Positions 59,953 through 64,000 of a DNA stretch of 64,000 bases are shown here, in pieces. Position 1 is the stretch's first letter, and each line of letters starts with the position of its first letter. The stretch covers positions 124,001 through 188,000 of the forward strand of contig NZ_JAPDOE010000011.1 in NCBI RefSeq assembly GCF_026013365.1, given 5' to 3'. This DNA comes from Paenibacillus sp. LS1. GTDB taxonomy: Bacteria; Bacillota; Bacilli; Paenibacillales; Paenibacillaceae. A model generated the notes under the pieces. That model did no database searches. It worked only from the letters and a program-made list of their open reading frames with translations, and had not been told where the DNA came from. The position numbers were made by a program, and so were the translations under genes.

Positions 59953-60351
59953 ATGGCTGAGAGTAACCATTATTCGGTGCTGGTAGATGAATATATCTCG
60001 GAGTTTGCACCCGATGTACAGGTGAGATTACAGGCAATAAGACAGATTATTCGTGAAGCGGCTCCGAACGCCGAAGAGAAGATCAGTTACAAGATGCCGA
60101 CGTATGCACAGCATGGGAATCTGGTTCATTTTGCCGCATACCAGCATCATATTGGGTTTTACCCTGCTCCCAGAGGAATTCAAGCTTTCCAGGAGGAACT
60201 CTCCAAGTATAAAGGGGGAAAGGGGTCAGTCCAGTTTCCGCTGGATCAGCCATTGCCCGAGGATCTCATCCGCCGGATCGTGGAGTATCGTGTGAAAGAA
60301 AATGTGGAGATCGCGCTGGAAAAGAAACGCAAAAAGGGAGCACCGAAGTAG
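59953..60351 (+). CDS. DUF1801 (YdhG-like) protein, possible iron chaperone
   Basis: A 132-residue cytosolic protein of the DUF1801/YdhG family; the B. subtilis relative Fra is a frataxin-like iron chaperone. Family pattern: YISEFAPDVQVRLQAIRQII, then NAEEKISYKMPTYAQHGNLV, HHIGFYPAPRGIQAF, KGGKGSVQFPLDQPLPEDLI. ATG 59953 is chosen because GGAAGGAG lies nearby upstream; the frame from 59881 has no ribosome site. The C-terminus is basic (EKKRKKGAPK). Monocistronic; strong terminator downstream. Confidence 0.87.
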   Translation: MAESNHYSVLVDEYISEFAPDVQVRLQAIRQIIREAAPNAEEKISYKMPTYAQHGNLVHFAAYQHHIGFYPAPRGIQAFQEELSKYKGGKGSVQFPLDQPLPEDLIRRIVEYRVKENVEIALEKKRKKGAPK

Positions 60352-60387
60352 CAAAACTCGTATTATAACCAAAGCTCATATCATACC

Positions 60388-60425
60388 AAAAAACAGTCGG
60401 ATGCTTATGCATTCCGACTGTTTTT
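60388..60425. terminator. Terminator between DUF1801 and CAP-domain genes
   Basis: AAAACAGTCGG (60390-60400) pairs with CCGACTGTTTT (60414-60424), extended inside by ATGC/GCAT, then Ts. Confidence 0.92.
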
Positions 60426-60499
60426 GTTTTTAGATTCTAGGTTCTACTCTGGTCGTACTTCATTTTACTTTAGTTTCTTCCTAGTCTCTTGCTTCGCGT

Positions 60500-61951
60500 C
60501 TATTCAAAGTAATACGTAACGTCTGAATGACTTGCTGTAGGAATCAAATACATAAAGCTTGGGTCCACTTGCAAGTAGATGGTCAGGTCGGACACGCCCA
60601 GATTAGGGACAGTCAGACTGAACCGACCGTTAGCGTCCAGCTTCACCGTTTCAGTGCGAATATGTTTTTCGTCAGGTGAAGGACCGTGGATCTGGAATGA
60701 GAATGTCTTGCCTGCATAAGCAGTGAGTGTTCCCCGTACTTTCAGCGTACGATCCGCCGTATATTCGAACTGCATCAGATGATTATCCAAGTAATCCTCG
60801 TTCCCGGTATCCGGTTCTTGCGGCTCTGTTCCAGGGTCTTGTGGTTCTGTCCCAGGATTCTGTGGATCGGTTACAGGTTCTTGTGAAGGATTGCTAACCG
60901 AGAAGAAACGTGTCTGATATGAAATTTCTGCTTTGGACCCGTCTTTCTTTTTCAAACCGGTAATGCGAACGTTGAACGTATCGCCTGCCTTCAGGGATTT
61001 CAAGTTATCCGGGCGGAAAATGACAGCATAGTTATATCCATAACCATCGGTATTTACATTGAAAAATGCCTTTGCAGGATCACTGCTAACCGGAGTTTTC
61101 GCTCCTAATACCCAAGTCTTCTGATCCGATGAACGCACGATCTCCACCTGTACCTCCGAATTGGAGGGCTTCGCGAAGACGTCCGGATTCAGCTGTGCAG
61201 ACCAAGCTTGTGACACATTGAATGCCTCAATCGGGAATGCCCCTTTGTTAGGATACAAGTTGTAATTGTAATTAAGTTTTCCTGAACGGCTCGTATCCAT
61301 CACTTGCATGGTGCTGAAATGGCTTGCATAGTTTTTGTTGTCCCGGGATGCAATCCCGAAACCGACTTTCTTCAGCTGCGGACTCAAAATCCAGCGGCGA
61401 TGGCCGAGTGCAGCAATGTTGCTGGCATCCGAATCATCCATATAAGCTTCAACGCTTTTGACTGCAAGGTTTCCTTGAGCACCATAGGAAGCGTACAGGT
61501 TGGAGCTGGAAGTCGACTTGGCTCCCAGATCAAAAAAGTCTTTCGCCATATCTGCCGGACGAGCCGGGAAGTGAGTCAATTCTCCGGTAGACACAACGAC
61601 CGCTCCATGTTGGGCTTGACGATTGAGTGCAGCGTCCAGAACGAGATCTCCATCCAGACCGGAGAGATAGCGATAGAAGTTGGCTGCACCTAGAGCCTGC
61701 TCTAATGTGGAATCACTTACTACACCAGCGACGTAAGGTGCCTTGGTCGAAGGATTCTGAGTGAATGTGGCAGTTTGATCCTTGCCACTCATCCATTGCG
61801 TCCATTTCTGACTGATTTCTTGCTCACTTCGCTCAGGCAGAAGACTGTCGACAGAGGCTGCAGTGATCTGCTGAGTCCCCAGCAGCATGAATAACAGGCC
61901 TGCCAGAGGAAGAGAGAGTAACGAGCGGATGTACCTTTTTTGAATAAACAT
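60500..61951 (-). CDS. Secreted CAP-domain (SCP/PR1-like) protein
   Basis: An exported protein of 483 residues: signal peptide (basic RYIRS, core LLSLPLAGLLFMLLG, cleavage near ITAAS). The CAP domain covers about 85-270: LGAANFYRYLSGLDGDLVLD, RQAQHGAVVVSTGELTHFPA with a conserved His, and IAALGHRRWILSPQLKKVGF. A beta-sandwich follows (KAGDTFNVRITGLKKKDGS), then a Pro/Glu-rich linker with short GTEPQDP-type repeats near 385-405 and a C-terminal beta domain. CAP proteins of Bacillales occur at the wall or in spores; the precise role is unknown. Confidence 0.87.
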   Translation of the reverse strand: MFIQKRYIRSLLSLPLAGLLFMLLGTQQITAASVDSLLPERSEQEISQKWTQWMSGKDQTATFTQNPSTKAPYVAGVVSDSTLEQALGAANFYRYLSGLDGDLVLDAALNRQAQHGAVVVSTGELTHFPARPADMAKDFFDLGAKSTSSSNLYASYGAQGNLAVKSVEAYMDDSDASNIAALGHRRWILSPQLKKVGFGIASRDNKNYASHFSTMQVMDTSRSGKLNYNYNLYPNKGAFPIEAFNVSQAWSAQLNPDVFAKPSNSEVQVEIVRSSDQKTWVLGAKTPVSSDPAKAFFNVNTDGYGYNYAVIFRPDNLKSLKAGDTFNVRITGLKKKDGSKAEISYQTRFFSVSNPSQEPVTDPQNPGTEPQDPGTEPQEPDTGNEDYLDNHLMQFEYTADRTLKVRGTLTAYAGKTFSFQIHGPSPDEKHIRTETVKLDANGRFSLTVPNLGVSDLTIYLQVDPSFMYLIPTASHSDVTYYFE

Positions 61952-62126
61952 GTTCTAATCTCCTTCTAGTATAAAATGATAATATTATGTATCCGATGTA
62001 TATTATCGACATTAGAGGGATAATTCGTTAGTTTTATGAATGAAATTGTTTGTTCGAATTCAGCGATTTTTCAGCCAGAGCCATTATAATACTCACGGAA
62101 TCCTGTATTCGAAAAGGAGTTTTGGC

Positions 62127-63710
62127 ATGTTTAAGATGCTGCATAAGTCGTTTTATCTCATTTTGCTCGTGTTTGTTGCGGTATTCATTGCTTCGACCTT
62201 GTTGGTTCGTGCACAGTACAACTACGCCTTGTATGGGGACAATCCCATTTTGGGCATGCAGCAGTGGAGTGTTTTTCTCCCGGTCATTCTTTTGCTCCTT
62301 GGTTCAGGTGTCGGGTTATACGCTCTGTGTCTGAAGCTGAACAAATACAGCCCGAAGGTTGTCATCCCGATGGTGCTGCTCAGTTCTCTGGCCATTCAGA
62401 TCATCATCATTTTCGTATTTCCGAGAGTGCCCACCGATGATTCACAGACCGTTCTCTCACTCGCCATGAATATGCTGTACGACCAAGACTACTCGTCGTT
62501 TGAAACGGGTGGTTATCTGCACATGTTCCCGTTTAACTACTCGATCGTGCTGTACCTGAAGACCTTGCTATACCTGTTCCCGGACAACTATCTGGTCATC
62601 AAACTATTTAATATTTTGTTCTCAACATTAACGACGTTCATGATTTATCTTATTTACAAACAAGTTAACGACAGATCCACCGAACGTGATTACGGTGTGT
62701 TGATCTTTGCAGCGACGTACCTGCCATCCCTGTTCCTGAACAACCTGATCTATAACGATGTGATTGCTACAGCATTTCTGACATCGTGCTTATACTTCTT
62801 CATTCGTTTTGTACGTGAAAAGTCTTGGAAAACAATCGTCATTGCCGCCGTTTTTCTCGCGATGGGCAACTACTTCCGAAGCATCGGCGTGATCGTGCTG
62901 ATCGCTGCCATCATAACTATCCTGCTGAATATGCGGAGCATCGGAATGAAGAAAGTCATCATTTCCATCGGTATACTGGGGATGTTGTTTAATGTACCGA
63001 CCTTGACACAGAATGCGGTTCTTCAATCCTCCGGTGCCGTAAGCGAGCCTGTTGGAGAAAATGCCGCTCCGGTCTATATGTGGCTGAACATGGGGATTAA
63101 TGTGGAGCGCTTTGGCTTCTGGGACAATATGGAGAGTTATCAGATCTATCAGAGGCAGGCCGACTACAATAAGGCTGAAAGTGCAGATTTGTTCAAACAA
63201 GAGATTAGCAATAAACTGTCCGAAGCAAGTGCAAGTGACTTGGTGCAGATGTATTACAAAAAGATCATATGGACCTGGACCGAAGGGACGTACCAGATGG
63301 ACCGATACGGGATCGGCAATGAGAGTTCCTTGAGTGCCGGACGAGGAAGGGGAGGCGGAATCGCAGGCTTCTACAGTTATACCAATGCCATAACAGAACT
63401 GTTGCAGGGGGATTCGGCTTATCGGACAGGTTTGCTCTGGATTGTATATGTAATGAATTTCCTGATGTACTGTTTTATTTTCATCCGGTTGGTCGGTGGA
63501 ATTCGTCGTAAACGGTATGATGAAGTCTCATTGATCCTGGTCATTCTTGGATTCATCGGATTTTATATTCTGTGGGAAATTAAGTCCAGATACATCTACC
63601 CTGTATATCCACTGTTGGTTGTGCTGTCCTATATGGGATTCAAAGATACGTATGATCTTATATTCCATCGTAAACGTACCTTGGAGAGATATTCCCTGAG
63701 AGAAAGGTGA
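62127..63710 (+). CDS. GT39-type (ArnT/PMT-like) membrane glycosyltransferase
   Basis: An integral membrane sugar transferase of 527 residues with about ten to twelve helices (FYLILLVFVAVFIASTLLV to IYPVYPLLVVLSYMG). The first large outer loop holds FPRVPTDDSQTVLSLAMNML, an acidic pair as in GT39/GT-C enzymes that use lipid-phosphate sugars. Other marks are YNDVIATAFLTSCLYFFIRF and AMGNYFRSIGVIVLI. ATG 62127 is chosen, with AAGGAG nine bases upstream; the frame from 62040 lacks one. It is four bases from the next gene, a lipoprotein, and may modify an exported partner. Confidence 0.82.
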   Translation: MFKMLHKSFYLILLVFVAVFIASTLLVRAQYNYALYGDNPILGMQQWSVFLPVILLLLGSGVGLYALCLKLNKYSPKVVIPMVLLSSLAIQIIIIFVFPRVPTDDSQTVLSLAMNMLYDQDYSSFETGGYLHMFPFNYSIVLYLKTLLYLFPDNYLVIKLFNILFSTLTTFMIYLIYKQVNDRSTERDYGVLIFAATYLPSLFLNNLIYNDVIATAFLTSCLYFFIRFVREKSWKTIVIAAVFLAMGNYFRSIGVIVLIAAIITILLNMRSIGMKKVIISIGILGMLFNVPTLTQNAVLQSSGAVSEPVGENAAPVYMWLNMGINVERFGFWDNMESYQIYQRQADYNKAESADLFKQEISNKLSEASASDLVQMYYKKIIWTWTEGTYQMDRYGIGNESSLSAGRGRGGGIAGFYSYTNAITELLQGDSAYRTGLLWIVYVMNFLMYCFIFIRLVGGIRRKRYDEVSLILVILGFIGFYILWEIKSRYIYPVYPLLVVLSYMGFKDTYDLIFHRKRTLERYSLRER

Positions 63711-63714
63711 TCAT

Positions 63715-64000
63715 ATGCGAATAAATAAATATTTCACATCGGTTACGCTGCTCGTGCTGCTGGGATGTTCGGTTATGTTGACGGCTTGCGATGTGATAAC
63801 CGCCCAAAATATTACCAACACCGGTTCTGCACAAGGCATGAACGGTGGTGGCATGCCGAATGGCGGTGGCATGGGCATGAACGGAGGAACACCTAGAGGT
63901 GGAAGGGGCGGCACGGGTATGAATGACCGTACAGGCAGTCCGGACATGACGCAGGGGATGATGAATGCCGACATGACAGGCAGAGTCATCTCCGTGAATG
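63715..64000 (+). CDS. Gly/Met-rich lipoprotein (3' end beyond window)
   Basis: The open frame starts at ATG 63715, four bases after the preceding stop, with AAAGGTGAT as ribosome site, and runs past the window end. Signal peptide MRINKYFTSVTLLVLLGCSV with lipobox LTAC (Cys25). The mature start is low complexity: NGGGMPNGGGMGMNGGTP, RGGRGGTGMN, PDMTQGMMNADMTG, rich in Gly, Met, Asn. About 95 residues are visible. It is probably translated together with the GT39-type gene and may be its glycosylated substrate or partner; that is inference. Confidence 0.8.
   Translation, partial: MRINKYFTSVTLLVLLGCSVMLTACDVITAQNITNTGSAQGMNGGGMPNGGGMGMNGGTPRGGRGGTGMNDRTGSPDMTQGMMNADMTGRVISVN

Noticed and set aside
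1..64000. Mobile elements, prophage, CRISPR, rRNA or tRNA genes
   Set aside because: I looked for transposase motifs, repeat-spacer arrays and RNA gene signatures on both strands and saw none. A tRNA scan and Rfam search would settle this.

Overview
The window looks like chromosomal DNA of a Paenibacillus-type member of the Bacillales. Strong AGGAGG-like ribosome sites, frequent GTG and TTG starts, many AraC regulators, an S-layer-homology (SLH) protein, a Btr-like AraC/binding-protein fusion with Fur boxes, and scattered plant-polysaccharide enzymes all fit. I see no rRNA, tRNA, CRISPR array, transposase or prophage gene. Genus assignment is an inference from gene content.

Layout. 0-1.5 kb: a gene end and a family 2 glycosyltransferase. 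1.7-4.2 kb: a decayed gene, an AraC regulator, and a GH27 alpha-galactosidase followed at once by a small CxxC/CxxC protein. 4.7-11 kb: a DNA alkylation repair protein, a TetR repressor divergent from a dihydrolipoamide-dehydrogenase-like/HlyD/ABC-2 operon, and a DUF4317 protein. 11.2-29.3 kb is the most distinctive block. A response regulator with a BTAD domain and a large 7TMR-DISM hybrid kinase are transcribed away from a tight operon of a secreted trypsin-like protease, a 1721-residue secreted protein and a 2563-residue SLH-anchored protein. 29.4-33.7 kb: AraC regulator plus GH105 and GH112 enzymes, which together suggest use of rhamnogalacturonan or related galactosyl sugars by phosphorolysis.

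33.9-42 kb: a 73-residue protein that is 47% methionine, an esterase behind a MerR-type promoter, an ArsR/SulP pair sharing operator half-sites, a phosphotransferase, a DUF4003 protein, an LRR protein lacking a clear start, and two small membrane or secreted proteins. 42.2-45.1 kb is a Fur-controlled siderophore-sensing pair. 45.3-53.2 kb: amino acid permease, membrane-anchored PAF-AH-like hydrolase, autoregulated MerR, a GSP39-like SDR, and a transglutaminase-domain lipoprotein. 53.4-64 kb: SnoaL-like protein, GH94-type phosphorylase with a probable cre site, GNAT, YgjP-like metalloprotease, a saccharopine-dehydrogenase-like enzyme with an ArsR repressor sharing GTTTAAAC sites, DUF1801 protein, CAP-domain secreted protein, a GT39-type membrane glycosyltransferase and the start of a Gly/Met-rich lipoprotein that runs off the window.

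Most units are short and closed by good intrinsic terminators. Where my preferred start differs from the longest open frame, the reason (ribosome site or promoter position) is given in the entry.
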